This document shows, one piece after another, positions 35,492 through 46,225 of a stretch of 64,000 nucleotides of DNA. Each line of letters starts with the position of its first letter. The stretch's first letter is position 1. The stretch comes from Arthrobacter jiangjiafuii (GTDB lineage Bacteria > Actinomycetota > Actinomycetes > Actinomycetales > Micrococcaceae), in assembly GCF_018622995.1 (NCBI RefSeq), contig NZ_CP076022.1, positions 2,728,001-2,792,000 on the forward strand, given 5' to 3'. The translations under genes and the position numbers were made by a program. Under the pieces are notes generated by a model that saw only the letters and a list, made by a program, of their open reading frames with translations, did no database searches and was not told where the DNA came from.

Positions 35492-36361
35492 ATGCCCCTG
35501 AATTCCAGCTCACGCCGCACCGGGTTCCTGCCGGTGCTGGCGCTGATAGTGCTCTTCCTCGTCGCCGTCACCGTTTACGCGGTGTCGGTATTGCGCGAGC
35601 CCGAGGATGAGCCGCCGGCCGCCGCCGAGTGCACCGCGACCGCCGACGGGGTCCAGTACTCGCTGACTCCGGGCCGGGCGGCTACGGCAGCCCTGATCGC
35701 GGGGATCTCGGTGGAGCGGGGCATGCCCCCGAGGGCTGCATCCATAGCCATCGCAACAGCGATCCAGGAGTCCGGGCTACGCAACCTCGATTACGGGGAT
35801 GAAGCCGGCCCGGACTCCCGCGGCCTGTTCCAGCAGCGCCCGTCCCAGGGGTGGGGCAGCGAGGAACAGATCATGGACCCGGTGTATGCCTCCAATGCGT
35901 TCTACAACGCCCTGGAAAAGGTGCCGGACTATCTGAACCTGCCGCTGACCGTTGCCGCCCAGACCGTGCAGCGCAGTGCCTTTCCCGATGCCTACGCCGA
36001 CCATGAGCCCGAGGCCCGGGCCTTCGCGTCGGCGTTGACCGGACAGTCGCCGGCGTCGCTCACCTGTACCTTGGGGCCGCCGTCGACCTCCGGGAGCCCC
36101 GACGCGGTGCTGGCGTCCCTGACCGCGGTCTACGGCCCGGTGGATGCAACGGTGGAGGGGAACCGCATTACGGTAGCCGGAACGGGTTCCTACGGCTGGT
36201 CCGTGGCACAGTGGGCGGTGGCCAACGCCGAGGCGCTGTCCCTGGACTCGGTGGCGTTCGACAAGCAGCGGTGGACCCGGGCCACCGGCACCTGGGATCC
36301 GGCGCCGACGTCGGACAATGCCGTGGTCATGACCGTCTTCGAAGTCGCCGAACAATCCTGA
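35492..36361 (+). CDS. Membrane-anchored lysozyme-like protein (hypothetical)
   Basis: This 289-residue protein has an N-terminal membrane anchor (VLALIVLFLVAVTVYAVSVL). The outside domain contains AIATAIQESGLRNLDYGDEA, then SRGLFQQRPSQGWG, and YASNAFYNALEKVPDY. The Glu after AIQ and the GLFQ element recall the catalytic region of lytic transglycosylase/lysozyme folds. Similar proteins are sometimes named heavy-metal transporters, which nothing here supports. It starts 19 bp after dapD. Enzyme activity is inferred, not shown. Confidence 0.7.
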   Translation: MPLNSSSRRTGFLPVLALIVLFLVAVTVYAVSVLREPEDEPPAAAECTATADGVQYSLTPGRAATAALIAGISVERGMPPRAASIAIATAIQESGLRNLDYGDEAGPDSRGLFQQRPSQGWGSEEQIMDPVYASNAFYNALEKVPDYLNLPLTVAAQTVQRSAFPDAYADHEPEARAFASALTGQSPASLTCTLGPPSTSGSPDAVLASLTAVYGPVDATVEGNRITVAGTGSYGWSVAQWAVANAEALSLDSVAFDKQRWTRATGTWDPAPTSDNAVVMTVFEVAEQS

Positions 36362-36387
36362 GCCGAAAACACGCTGCGTAAATCCAC

Positions 36388-36393
36388 TACTCT
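36388..36393 (+). promoter_or_regulatory. Putative -10 box of galE
   Basis: TACTCT ends 6 bp before the galE ATG, with no ribosome site; leaderless pattern. Confidence 0.5.
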
Positions 36394-36399
36394 GGCTCT

Positions 36400-37413
36400 A
36401 TGCGAATACTAGTTACCGGAGGCACGGGATACATCGGTTCCCACACAACGCTGGCCCTGCTGGAGGCCGGCCACGACGTGGTGGTGCTGGACAACCTGGC
36501 CAACTCAAGCGAAGAATCCCTGAAGCGGGTCCAGGACCTGGCCGGCCGTACGGCGGACTTTGTGCACGCCGATCTGCTGGACGAGGCAGCGGTGGATGCC
36601 GTGTTTTCCCGTTTCAGCATTGATGCCGTCATCCATTTTGCCGGGCTCAAGGCCGTGGGCGAATCGGTGGCCAAGCCCCTGTACTACTACCACAACAACG
36701 TGGGCGGGACCCTGACCCTGCTGCGGATGATGGACAAGCATGATGTCCGCACCCTGGTGTTCAGTTCCTCGGCCACTGTGTACGGCGCGTCCGAAGAGGT
36801 CCCGCTGACCGAAAAAATGCCGATGGACGCCGTCAACCCCTACGGCCGCACCAAAGAGCAGATCGAAGACATCCTGGCGGACCTGGGTGCGGCCGACGGG
36901 CGCTGGAACATTGCCCTGCTGCGCTACTTCAACCCGGCCGGCGCGCACGAGTCCGGCCGCATCGGCGAGGACCCCACCGGAGTCCCGAACAACCTGCTGC
37001 CGTTCGTGGCGCAGGTGGCAGTGGGCCGGCGCGAGAAGGTCATGGTTTTCGGCAACGACTACCCCACCCCCGACGGCACCGGCGTGCGTGACTATATCCA
37101 CGTGGTGGACCTGGCCGCCGGGCACCTCGCGGCGCTGCAGTACATCACAGTGAAGTCCGGCGTGCACCGCTGGAACCTTGGCACCGGCAACGGCTCTTCC
37201 GTGCTCGAAGTGCTGGCAGCATTCTCCAAGGCCGCAGGCAAGGAGATCCCCTACGAGATCACCGCGCGCCGGCCCGGTGACGCCGCCGTGAGCTACGCCG
37301 ATCCCTCGGCGGCCCTGGCAGACCTGGGCTGGTCGGCGCACCGCAGCCTGGAAGCCATGTGCGAGGACCACTGGCGCTGGCAGAAGAACAACCCGCAGGG
37401 TTACGCCTCCTGA
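36400..37413 (+). CDS. galE: UDP-glucose 4-epimerase
   Basis: This 337-residue short-chain dehydrogenase-type epimerase interconverts UDP-glucose and UDP-galactose. The NAD motif GGTGYIGSH is at residues 7-15. The catalytic Ser is in FSSSATVYG and the Tyr/Lys pair in NPYGRTK. The C-terminal sugar-binding region (RRPGDAAVSYADPS) is typical. A strong terminator follows 40 bp downstream. Confidence 0.95.
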   Translation: MRILVTGGTGYIGSHTTLALLEAGHDVVVLDNLANSSEESLKRVQDLAGRTADFVHADLLDEAAVDAVFSRFSIDAVIHFAGLKAVGESVAKPLYYYHNNVGGTLTLLRMMDKHDVRTLVFSSSATVYGASEEVPLTEKMPMDAVNPYGRTKEQIEDILADLGAADGRWNIALLRYFNPAGAHESGRIGEDPTGVPNNLLPFVAQVAVGRREKVMVFGNDYPTPDGTGVRDYIHVVDLAAGHLAALQYITVKSGVHRWNLGTGNGSSVLEVLAAFSKAAGKEIPYEITARRPGDAAVSYADPSAALADLGWSAHRSLEAMCEDHWRWQKNNPQGYAS

Positions 37414-37453
37414 CCTGCGCGTCCTGATCAGCAGGTCCTGACCGGACAGCAAA

Positions 37454-37494
37454 GGGCCCCCGGAATCCGCAAAGGATTCCGGGGGCCCTTTTTT
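37454..37494. terminator. Strong rho-independent terminator after galE
   Basis: A perfect 15-bp stem (GGGCCCCCGGAATCC / GGATTCCGGGGGCCC) with a GCAAA loop, followed by six T on the plus strand. Flanking AAA/TTT extends the stem and lets it serve gltA on the minus strand. Confidence 0.95.
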
Positions 37495-37507
37495 ACTGCC
37501 GTCGGCT

Positions 37508-38800
37508 CTAGCGCGTCGGGTAGTTGCGCTCGGGGACACCCGTGTACAGCTGGCGCGGGCGGCCGATCTTGGTCTGCGGGTCCTGCATCATTTCGCGCCA
37601 CTGGGCAATCCAGCCCGGCAGGCGGCCGATGGCGAAGAGGACGGTGAACATCTTCTCCGGGAAACCCATGGCCTTGTAGATCAGGCCGGTGTAGAAGTCT
37701 ACGTTCGGGTAGAGCTTGCGCTCGATGAAGTAGTCATCGGCCAGTGCCTTCTCTTCCAGGCGCATCGCGATGTCCAGCAGCTCGTCGTTGCCGCCGAGCT
37801 TGGCCAGGATGTCGTGGGCGGTGGCCTTGACGATCTTGGCGCGCGGATCGTAGTTCTTGTAGACGCGGTGCCCGAAGCCCATGAGCTTCACGCCGTCTTC
37901 CTTGTTCTTGACCTTCTCCATGAACGTCTCGGGCGCCATGCCCGTGGACTTGATGTCGCGGAGCATGTTCAGCACTGCCTCGTTGGCACCGCCGTGTAGC
38001 GGTCCGAAGAGGGCGCTGATCCCGGCGGAGACGGAGGCGAACATGTTGGCGTTGGAGCTGCCGACCAGGCGCACGGTGGACGTGGAGCAGTTCTGCTCGT
38101 GGTCTGCGTGCAGGATGAGCAGCAGGTCCAGGGCCTTGACCAGGTCCGGGTCGATTTCGTAGGGCTCGGCCGGCAGGCCGAAGCTCAGGCGCATGAAGTT
38201 CTCCACGAGGTTCATGGAGTTGTCCGGATAGAGCATCGGCTGGCCGATGCTCTTCTTGTGCGCGTAAGCAGCGATGACGGGCAGCTTGGCCATCAGGCGG
38301 ACGGTGGACAGTTCCACCTGCTCGTCGTCGAACGGGTCCAGCGAGTCCTGGTAGAACGTCGACAGGGCGCTGACGGCGGAGGAGAGCACCGGCATCGGGT
38401 GCGCGTCACGGGGGAAGCCGCCGAAGAAGCCCTTGAGGTCTTCGTGCAGCAGGGTGTGGCGGCGGATCCGCTGGTCGAAGGCATCCAGTTCGGTGGGCGT
38501 GGGAAGGTTCCCGTAGATCAGCAGGTAAGAGGTCTCCAGGAAGGTGGAGTGCTTGGCCAGCTGCTCAATCGGGTACCCGCGGTACCGCAGGATGCCGGCA
38601 TCGCCGTCGATGTAGGTGATTGCGGACGTGGTGGCCGCGGTGTTCATGAAGCCGGGGTCGAACGTGACGGTTCCGGTCTGCTTCAGCAGCTTGGAAACGT
38701 CGAAGCCGTCGTTTCCTTCCGCCGCGGCGACGCGGGGAAGTTCCAGACGGTCGTCGGTGTTTTCCCCATAGTGCAGCTGTGCACTGGGACGCTCAGTCAT
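37508..38800 (-). CDS. gltA: Citrate synthase
   Basis: This 430-residue enzyme condenses oxaloacetate and acetyl-CoA at the entry of the TCA cycle. Active-site segments visible are LHADHEQNCSTSTVR, FGPLHGGANEAV (His) and GFGHRVYKNYDPRA (His/Arg). The length is that of the hexameric type II enzyme. AAGGAG lies upstream of the ATG. In the 183-bp upstream region TTACC-N7-GGTAA (38921-38937) may be a regulator site. Confidence 0.97.
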   Translation of the reverse strand: MTERPSAQLHYGENTDDRLELPRVAAAEGNDGFDVSKLLKQTGTVTFDPGFMNTAATTSAITYIDGDAGILRYRGYPIEQLAKHSTFLETSYLLIYGNLPTPTELDAFDQRIRRHTLLHEDLKGFFGGFPRDAHPMPVLSSAVSALSTFYQDSLDPFDDEQVELSTVRLMAKLPVIAAYAHKKSIGQPMLYPDNSMNLVENFMRLSFGLPAEPYEIDPDLVKALDLLLILHADHEQNCSTSTVRLVGSSNANMFASVSAGISALFGPLHGGANEAVLNMLRDIKSTGMAPETFMEKVKNKEDGVKLMGFGHRVYKNYDPRAKIVKATAHDILAKLGGNDELLDIAMRLEEKALADDYFIERKLYPNVDFYTGLIYKAMGFPEKMFTVLFAIGRLPGWIAQWREMMQDPQTKIGRPRQLYTGVPERNYPTR

Positions 38801-38920
38801 TAAGTCTCCTTCAGGAGTTTGAAGAAACCAGAGCTACGGGCGTCGCATGGAGTGGGGAGGCGCCCATAGAGTCAATTCCGCTAAATCTATTCAGGCAAAA
38901 CGCTACCCTTTTGGCAGGCT

Positions 38921-38937
38921 TTACCACTAATCGGTAA
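38921..38937. promoter_or_regulatory. Inverted repeat upstream of gltA
   Basis: TTACC-ACTAATC-GGTAA lies about 120 bp upstream of the gltA start, between gltA and dapC. It is a candidate operator only. Confidence 0.3.
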
Positions 38938-38983
38938 CCGGGTTGTTGTCGAAGCGAAACATGGAACTCCCCCGGTGAAGGAG

Positions 38984-40138
38984 TTATGCGTTGGCGCCGG
39001 AGAGCCGGGCGGCGGCTGCTGCCACGCGCTCGTCGGAGCCTGTCAGCGCGATCCGGATGAAACCGGCTCCCGCGTCGCCGTAGATGACTCCGGGACCCGC
39101 CACGATGCCGAGGTTGGCGAGCCGCTCGATCGTGGCCCAGGTGTCCTCGCCGGTGGTGGCCCACAGATACAGGCCGGCTTCAGAGTGGTGGATGGTCGCA
39201 CCGAAGGCCTGCAGGGCGGGCACCAGCAGCTCACGGCGTGCCCGGTACTTATCCTTTTGGGCGGCAACGTGCCCGTCGTCGGACAGGGCGGCGATCATGG
39301 CTGCCTGGACCGGCGCGGGAACAATCATGCCGGCGTGCTTGCGGCTGTTGACCAGGTTGGCGATGATGCCGCTGTCTCCGGCCACAAAAGCCGCACGGTA
39401 GCCGGCCATATTGGATTGTTTGCTCAGCGAATATACCGACAAAAGCAGGTCATTACTGCCGCCGCTGATTTCCGGGTCCAGAATGCTGGGGACCGGCGCT
39501 CCGCCGCGGGCAGTGTCCCAGTCCCCCCAGCCCAGCTCCGCGTAGCATTCGTCCGAGGCGACAACTGCGCCCACCGCCCGGGCCGAATCCACCAGGCGCC
39601 GCAGGGACGCTGCGCTGCGCACAATCCCCGTCGGGTTGCCCGGCGAGTTGACCCAGACCAACCGCACACGGGCACGCACGGCGTCGTCGAGCTCATCCAG
39701 GTCATCCGCTGCCACCGGTGTGGCGCCGGCCAGGATGGCGCCCATGTCGTAGGTGGGGTAGGCAACGGTGGGGCGAACGACGACGTCGCCCTCCCCCAGC
39801 CCCAGGAGCAGGGGCAGCCAGGCCACCAGTTCCTTGGAGCCGACCGTGGGCATGATGTCCTGCGGGTCCAGTCCGGGAACATTGCGGCGCCTGGCGTACC
39901 ACGCGGCGATGGCCTCGCGGAGGGCGGGGGTGCCGTGCGTGGTGGGATAGCCCGGTGCGTCAGCGGCAGCCGCCAGCGCGTCGGTGATCACGGCCGGCGT
40001 GGGATCCACAGGCGTGCCGATGGACAGGTTGACCGCGCCTTCCGGATGCGCGGCGGCCAGCTTGGCAAACGGCGCCATGGCTTCCCACGGATACTCCGGC
40101 AGGTCCAGCCCGAAGGTGCGGGAAGGGACCGCGCTCAT
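38984..40138 (-). CDS. dapC: Succinyldiaminopimelate transaminase
   Basis: This 384-residue class I/II PLP aminotransferase makes N-succinyl-LL-diaminopimelate. The PLP lysine is in YSLSKQSNMAGYRAAF, the Asn/Pro block is VNSPGNPTGIV and the cofactor Asp/Tyr region is ASDECYAELGW. Assignment to dapC rests on the actinobacterial fdxA-dapC pairing and the nearby dapE and dapD. The ATG overlaps the fdxA stop (ATGA). Confidence 0.93.
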   Translation of the reverse strand: MSAVPSRTFGLDLPEYPWEAMAPFAKLAAAHPEGAVNLSIGTPVDPTPAVITDALAAAADAPGYPTTHGTPALREAIAAWYARRRNVPGLDPQDIMPTVGSKELVAWLPLLLGLGEGDVVVRPTVAYPTYDMGAILAGATPVAADDLDELDDAVRARVRLVWVNSPGNPTGIVRSAASLRRLVDSARAVGAVVASDECYAELGWGDWDTARGGAPVPSILDPEISGGSNDLLLSVYSLSKQSNMAGYRAAFVAGDSGIIANLVNSRKHAGMIVPAPVQAAMIAALSDDGHVAAQKDKYRARRELLVPALQAFGATIHHSEAGLYLWATTGEDTWATIERLANLGIVAGPGVIYGDAGAGFIRIALTGSDERVAAAAARLSGANA

Positions 40139-40461
40139 GCCTCTTGGTTCTGCGGCGGCAGGCCGGCGATGATGGGGTGGTCCTTGTGCGTGTTGCCGAT
40201 CTTGGCGGCGCCGCCCGGGGAGCCGAGGTCATCGAAGAACTCAACGTTGGCCTTGTAGTACTCGGCCCATTCTTCGGGGGTGTCGTCCTCGTAGTAGATG
40301 GCCTCGACGGGGCAGACAGGCTCACAGGCACCGCAGTCGACACATTCGTCGGGGTGGATGTAGAGGGAGCGTTCACCTTCGTAGATGCAGTCCACCGGGC
40401 ATTCCTCGATACATGCCTTGTCTTTTACATCCACGCATGGCTGCGCAATTACGTACGTCAC
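40135..40461 (-). CDS. fdxA: 7Fe ferredoxin
   Basis: This 108-residue electron carrier begins VIAQPCVDVKDKACIEECPVD, the cysteine pattern of a [3Fe-4S] plus [4Fe-4S] ferredoxin. The second motif is CVDCGACEPVCP. The tail of about 35 residues is typical of the mycobacterial FdxA/FdxC group. The GTG start has AGGAAGG upstream. It is co-transcribed with dapC through a 4-bp overlap. Confidence 0.95.
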   Translation of the reverse strand: MTYVIAQPCVDVKDKACIEECPVDCIYEGERSLYIHPDECVDCGACEPVCPVEAIYYEDDTPEEWAEYYKANVEFFDDLGSPGGAAKIGNTHKDHPIIAGLPPQNQEA

Positions 40462-40569
40462 GTCCCTTGCCTTCCTGATCTGCGGAGAATCCCGGACGGG
40501 GAAAATCCACTAAGTGTTGGTTCCACGTTAGTAGCCCAGATCATTATCTCCCAGCCGGGAGGTGCCGCG

Positions 40570-40575
40570 TACCAT
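40570..40575 (+). promoter_or_regulatory. Putative -10 box of the small SH3-like gene
   Basis: TACCAT ends 6 bp before the GTG at 40582; leaderless pattern. It also supports the short start for that gene. Confidence 0.5.
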
Positions 40576-40581
40576 GTAACG

Positions 40582-40824
40582 GTGAACGCTCGAAGCCCCT
40601 CCGCCGTCCTCCGCGCCCTGCCTCCCGGGACCCGCGTGGTGCTGCGCTACCGGATCGACGGCGGTTTCACCGATGTCCTGGGACCCCTGGTCCGCGCCGG
40701 TGAAGACGACGTGACAGTGGCCGGACGACGCGGCGAGGTGACGGTCCCCTGGTCCCTGGTCACCGCTGGAAAGGAAATCCCGCCGCCTCCGCCGCGGCGG
40801 GCTCCGCGGAGAACAGCCACTTAA
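40582..40824 (+). CDS. Stand-alone SH3-like domain of Rv0428c-type acetyltransferases
   Basis: This 80-residue protein has VLRALPPGTRVVLRYRIDGG, then FTDVLGPLVRAGEDDVTVAGRRGEVTVPWSLV and a Pro/Arg tail. The pattern resembles the N-terminal SH3-like domain found in front of GNAT acetyltransferases such as Rv0428c, but no acetyltransferase domain follows; a stop and a terminator come next. The frame is open far upstream, but only across the antisense of fdxA. It may be a domain left after gene loss or a functional small protein. Confidence 0.65.
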   Translation: MNARSPSAVLRALPPGTRVVLRYRIDGGFTDVLGPLVRAGEDDVTVAGRRGEVTVPWSLVTAGKEIPPPPPRRAPRRTAT

Positions 40825-40866
40825 AACCAAACAGCCGCCGCGGTTTCCCGCAGCGGCTGTTGGTTT
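40825..40866. terminator. Hairpin between convergent genes
   Basis: ACAGCCGC (40831-40838) pairs with GCGGCTGT (40853-40860), extended by AACCAA/TTGGTT with a slip. TTTTAAG follows on the minus strand, so it best serves the gene ending at 40886. Confidence 0.75.
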
Positions 40867-40885
40867 CGTGCAGCTGTGCTGTTGC

Positions 40886-41371
40886 TCAGCCCGGATAGGG
40901 CGGCGGATAAGGCGTTGGCATTTCTGCGGCTGCCTGTTCCGCGAGGAACCTGCGCTCCCGGGCCTGCACCCGCCTGGTCAGGAGTACTGCCAGGACGGTC
41001 ACGGCAGCCTGGCCGTAAAGCCAGATCAGGCCGGCCAGGACAATGCCTGGCTGTTCTTCCAGGGCAGTGCCGGTGATGATCAGCGGGGTGTCCCCCAGGT
41101 CCAGGGAAAAGAGCCCCAGCACAAGGTAGGCAATGGCGCCCGCCGCTGCACTCCAGACTGCCGATCCGGCCCACAGCCCGGCGAAGACTGCTATCGCGCA
41201 GCTCAGGACCAGGGCTCCAACGGCCCCCAGGGGCACCGCAGTGTCCCCGAGATAGAGGATCTGGGCGTGGAGCCCGGTCCCCAGCACGGCGGCCAGCAGG
41301 CCGCCGAGGACAGCCGCAACCGGGGCCCGCCAACGCGGAACCCGGTGCAGCTTCCCTGATGCGGTGGTAAT
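40886..41371 (-). CDS. Small integral membrane protein, start uncertain
   Basis: A protein of about 161 residues with four hydrophobic segments (VAAVLGGLLAAVLGTG, GAVGALVLSCAIAVFAGLW, AAAGAIAYLVLGLF and GIVLAGLIWLYGQAAVTVLAVLL) and a Pro-rich tail. I recognise no function. No ATG, GTG or TTG lies in frame between the end of typA and the conserved-looking RVPRWRAPV. The first possible start is ATC at 41374 or ATT at 41371, with AAGGG just upstream at the end of typA; the alternative is a GTG at 41470, 97 bases inside typA. Confidence 0.65.
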   Translation of the reverse strand: MTTASGKLHRVPRWRAPVAAVLGGLLAAVLGTGLHAQILYLGDTAVPLGAVGALVLSCAIAVFAGLWAGSAVWSAAAGAIAYLVLGLFSLDLGDTPLIITGTALEEQPGIVLAGLIWLYGQAAVTVLAVLLTRRVQARERRFLAEQAAAEMPTPYPPPYPG

Positions 41372-41373
41372 GA

Positions 41374-43296
<1,923 letters not shown>

Positions 43297-43510
43297 GCGT
43301 GAGGACTCAATTCATAGGAGATAAGTTCGAAGGTGGTGCACAGTAGCCCGGGGTGTTTCCGGGTCAATCCGGCCGTTCTGTACGAATCCCGCTCTACACG
43401 TATGCTCCGTAAAGAATGTACCGAAGGCGCCGCCGTCAGCGGGCACGCTACCATTCTAATCCGAAGACCATAAGTTCCCTAATGGACGTGTCGCCGGCGG
43501 ACTGCAGCCC

Positions 43511-43554
43511 CATGCAGAAGGCAGGCGCCCCGCGGGGCGCCTGCCTTCTGCATG
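43511..43554. terminator. Perfect 44-nt palindrome after the peptide transporter operon
   Basis: The two 22-nt halves are exact reverse complements, centred between 43532 and 43533. No T run follows on either strand. It lies 24 bp after the ATPase stop and probably ends or protects that transcript. Confidence 0.75.
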
Positions 43555-43577
43555 CCCGGTCCGGGCGGGGCAGGGCG

Positions 43578-45275
43578 CTAGGCCACTTCGGGCGGCAGTT
43601 CCAGGCGTGAACCGGGAATAGCAGCCAGCAGGGCCTGCGTGTAGGCCTGCTGCGGAGCGTCGAACACCTGGTCGGTGGTACCGGTCTCCACCAGCTTGCC
43701 CTTTTCCATAACGCAGACAAAGTCCGCGATCTGGCGCACCACGGCCAGGTCATGGGTGATGAACAGGTAGCTCAGCCCCAGTTCCGACTGCAGGTCAGCC
43801 AGCAGGTTCAGGATCTGGGCCTGGACGAGCACGTCCAGCGCGGACACGGCTTCGTCACAGATGACGACGTCGGGATCCAGGGCCAGCGCGCGCGCGATGG
43901 CCACCCGCTGGCGCTGGCCGCCGGAGAGCTCGTTCGGGAAGCGGCGCATCACCGAGGACGGCAGGGCCACCTGGTCAAGGAGCGAACGCACCTTGGCCTC
44001 GCGGGACTTGGAGTCCCCGATCTTGTGGACCCGAAGCGGCTCCTCGATCGTGCGGAAGATGTTGTTCATCGGATCCAGGGAACCAAACGGGTCCTGGAAA
44101 ATGGGCTGCACCCGACGGCGGAACGCAAAGAGGCGCTTGTTGTTCAGCGTGGTCATGTCCACGCCGTCGAACAGGATCGACCCACTGGTGGGCGTCTCCA
44201 GGTTCAGCACCATGCGGGCAACGGTGGACTTGCCCGAACCGGACTCGCCTACCACTGCCGTGGTGGTGCCGCGCTTGATATTGAAGGAGACGTTGTCCAC
44301 TGCAGTGAAGTCGGTGGACCGTCCCAGGCCGCTGCGCAGCTTGAAGACCTTGGTCAGGTCCTTGACCTCGATGACGTTGTCCGCCACGGCCAGCTTGCCG
44401 CTGTCCTCGGTGGTCAGCAGGTCCTCGCTGGCGATGCCCAGGCTCTTCGCCGAGTCAATGCGCTTGGACGCCAGCGACGGCGCGGACTCCACGAGCTTAC
44501 GGGTGTACGGATGCTGGGGATTGGTGAGGATTTCCAGGGCCGGCCCGGATTCCACTACCTGCCCCTTGTACATCACGACGACCTTCTGGGCGCGCTCCGC
44601 GGCGAGGCCGAGATCATGGGTGATCAGCAGCACTGCGGTACCGAGTTCCTCGGTCAGCGTTTCCAGGTGGTCCAGGATCTGCCGCTGGACGGTGACGTCC
44701 AGGGCCGATGTGGGCTCGTCGGCGATCAGCAGCCGGGGGCGGCAGGAGAGGCCGATGGCAATCAGTGCGCGCTGGCGCATGCCGCCGGAGAACTCGTGCG
44801 GGTACTGCTTGGCGCGCCGGGCGGCGTCGGGCAGACCTGCCTGCTCCAGTACCTTGGCAACATCCGCAGGTGCGTGCGGAAGCCCGTTGGCACGGAGGGT
44901 TTCCTTGACCTGGAAGCCGATCTTCCACACCGGGTTCAGGTTGGACATCGGGTCCTGCGGAACCATGCCGATGGAGTTTCCGCGCAGTTCCTGGATCCTT
45001 TTGGCGCTGGCGTTGGAGATGTCCTCGCCGTCGAACAGGATCTGCCCGGAGCTGACGCGGCCGTTGCCCGGAAGCAGGCCGATCGCGGCAAGCGCGGTGG
45101 TGGACTTGCCCGAACCGGACTCCCCCACAATCGCCACGGTTTCCCCCGGCATGATGGTCAGGTGTGCATTCCGAACAGCCTGCACATCGCCGTTCGCGGT
45201 GGTGAAGGTGATGGCGAGGTCGCGGACCTCCAGCAGCGGCTGCGCCGGTGCGGTTTTTTCAATGTTGATGGTCAT
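43578..45275 (-). CDS. Peptide ABC transporter, fused double ATPase (DppD-DppF)
   Basis: This 565-residue protein carries two complete ATPase domains in one chain. Each has Walker A GESGSGKST (about residues 55 and 345), a signature (FSGGMRQRALIAIGLS and [16 protein letters not shown]) and Walker B ([12 protein letters not shown] and VVICDEAVSALD). It powers di- or oligopeptide import through the two permeases encoded just upstream. Its start overlaps the dppC-type stop by 4 bp. Confidence 0.95.
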   Translation of the reverse strand: MTINIEKTAPAQPLLEVRDLAITFTTANGDVQAVRNAHLTIMPGETVAIVGESGSGKSTTALAAIGLLPGNGRVSSGQILFDGEDISNASAKRIQELRGNSIGMVPQDPMSNLNPVWKIGFQVKETLRANGLPHAPADVAKVLEQAGLPDAARRAKQYPHEFSGGMRQRALIAIGLSCRPRLLIADEPTSALDVTVQRQILDHLETLTEELGTAVLLITHDLGLAAERAQKVVVMYKGQVVESGPALEILTNPQHPYTRKLVESAPSLASKRIDSAKSLGIASEDLLTTEDSGKLAVADNVIEVKDLTKVFKLRSGLGRSTDFTAVDNVSFNIKRGTTTAVVGESGSGKSTVARMVLNLETPTSGSILFDGVDMTTLNNKRLFAFRRRVQPIFQDPFGSLDPMNNIFRTIEEPLRVHKIGDSKSREAKVRSLLDQVALPSSVMRRFPNELSGGQRQRVAIARALALDPDVVICDEAVSALDVLVQAQILNLLADLQSELGLSYLFITHDLAVVRQIADFVCVMEKGKLVETGTTDQVFDAPQQAYTQALLAAIPGSRLELPPEVA

Positions 45276-46225
45276 CGTTTGCGCGCCTTCGGATCAAGAG
45301 CATCACGGACAGCGTCACCGAGCATGATGAAGCTCAGCACGGTAAGGGACAGGGCGCCGGCGGGCCACAGCAGGGCTGCCGGGTCCGTCCGCAGCGAGCT
45401 CTGGGCCGAGGAGATGTCATTGCCCCACGACATGATGCTCGGGGGCAGGCCGATGCCCAGGAAGGAAAGCGTTGCTTCCGCGACAATGAACGTACCGAGC
45501 GAAATGGTGGCGATCACGATGACCGGCGCCATGGCGTTGGGAATGACGTGCTTGACCAGTGCCGAGAACTTCGAGACGCCCAGGGCGCGGGAAGCGATGA
45601 CAAAGTCGGCATTGCGCACCGAAAGCACCGCGCCGCGGGTGATGCGGGCAACCTGCGGCCAGCCGAACACCAGCAGCGTGAACACCACGGTGAGAGTGGT
45701 GCGGTTCTCCCGGAATGCCGGGAGCTGCATGATGATGATGGCGCCGAGGATGAGCGGCAGGGCGAAGAAAATGTCGCCGAGCCGGGCCAGGATGGCGTCG
45801 AGCCAGCCACCATAGTAGCCCGCCAGCGCACCCAGGATTCCGCCAATGATGACGACGGCCAGGGTGGTGATCACGCCAACCATCAGGGAGGCGCGTGTTC
45901 CGTAGATGACGCGGGCGTAAACGTCGCAGCCCTGGAACGTGAACCCCAGCGGATGCCCGGATACCGGATCACCGTTGGAGTTGGCCAGCAGGCAGTTTTC
46001 ATCCGGTGAGGCGCTGGTGAAAAGGCCCGGGAAGGCGGCCGCGGCAAGGATCAGCAGGATGAGCAGGGACGAGATAATGAACGTCGGCTGCCTGCGCAGG
46101 TTCCGCCAGGCCTCCCCCCAGAGGCTCAGCGGCTGGACGTCGTCCTTGACCTTGTCGGTCTCAGCCAGAGGGGTCTCCTCCAGCGGAGCCACATAGTGCT
46201 CGATGTTGGTGGTGTCTTTATGCAT
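45272..46225 (-). CDS. Peptide ABC transporter permease, DppC-type
   Basis: This 317-residue permease has a cytoplasmic N-terminus of about 50 residues, then QPTFIISSLLILLILAAAAF and five more hydrophobic segments. The EAA loop is ASRALGVSKFSALVKHVIPN. The ATG at 46225 (MHKDTTN) is preferred because GAGGA lies seven bases upstream; it overlaps the dppB-type stop by 8 bp. Confidence 0.93.
   Translation of the reverse strand: MHKDTTNIEHYVAPLEETPLAETDKVKDDVQPLSLWGEAWRNLRRQPTFIISSLLILLILAAAAFPGLFTSASPDENCLLANSNGDPVSGHPLGFTFQGCDVYARVIYGTRASLMVGVITTLAVVIIGGILGALAGYYGGWLDAILARLGDIFFALPLILGAIIIMQLPAFRENRTTLTVVFTLLVFGWPQVARITRGAVLSVRNADFVIASRALGVSKFSALVKHVIPNAMAPVIVIATISLGTFIVAEATLSFLGIGLPPSIMSWGNDISSAQSSLRTDPAALLWPAGALSLTVLSFIMLGDAVRDALDPKARKR

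Noticed and set aside
40144-40581. Long plus-strand frame upstream of the SH3-like gene
   Set aside because: It is antisense to fdxA; the protein similarity begins only at the GTG at 40582, which has a promoter box next to it.
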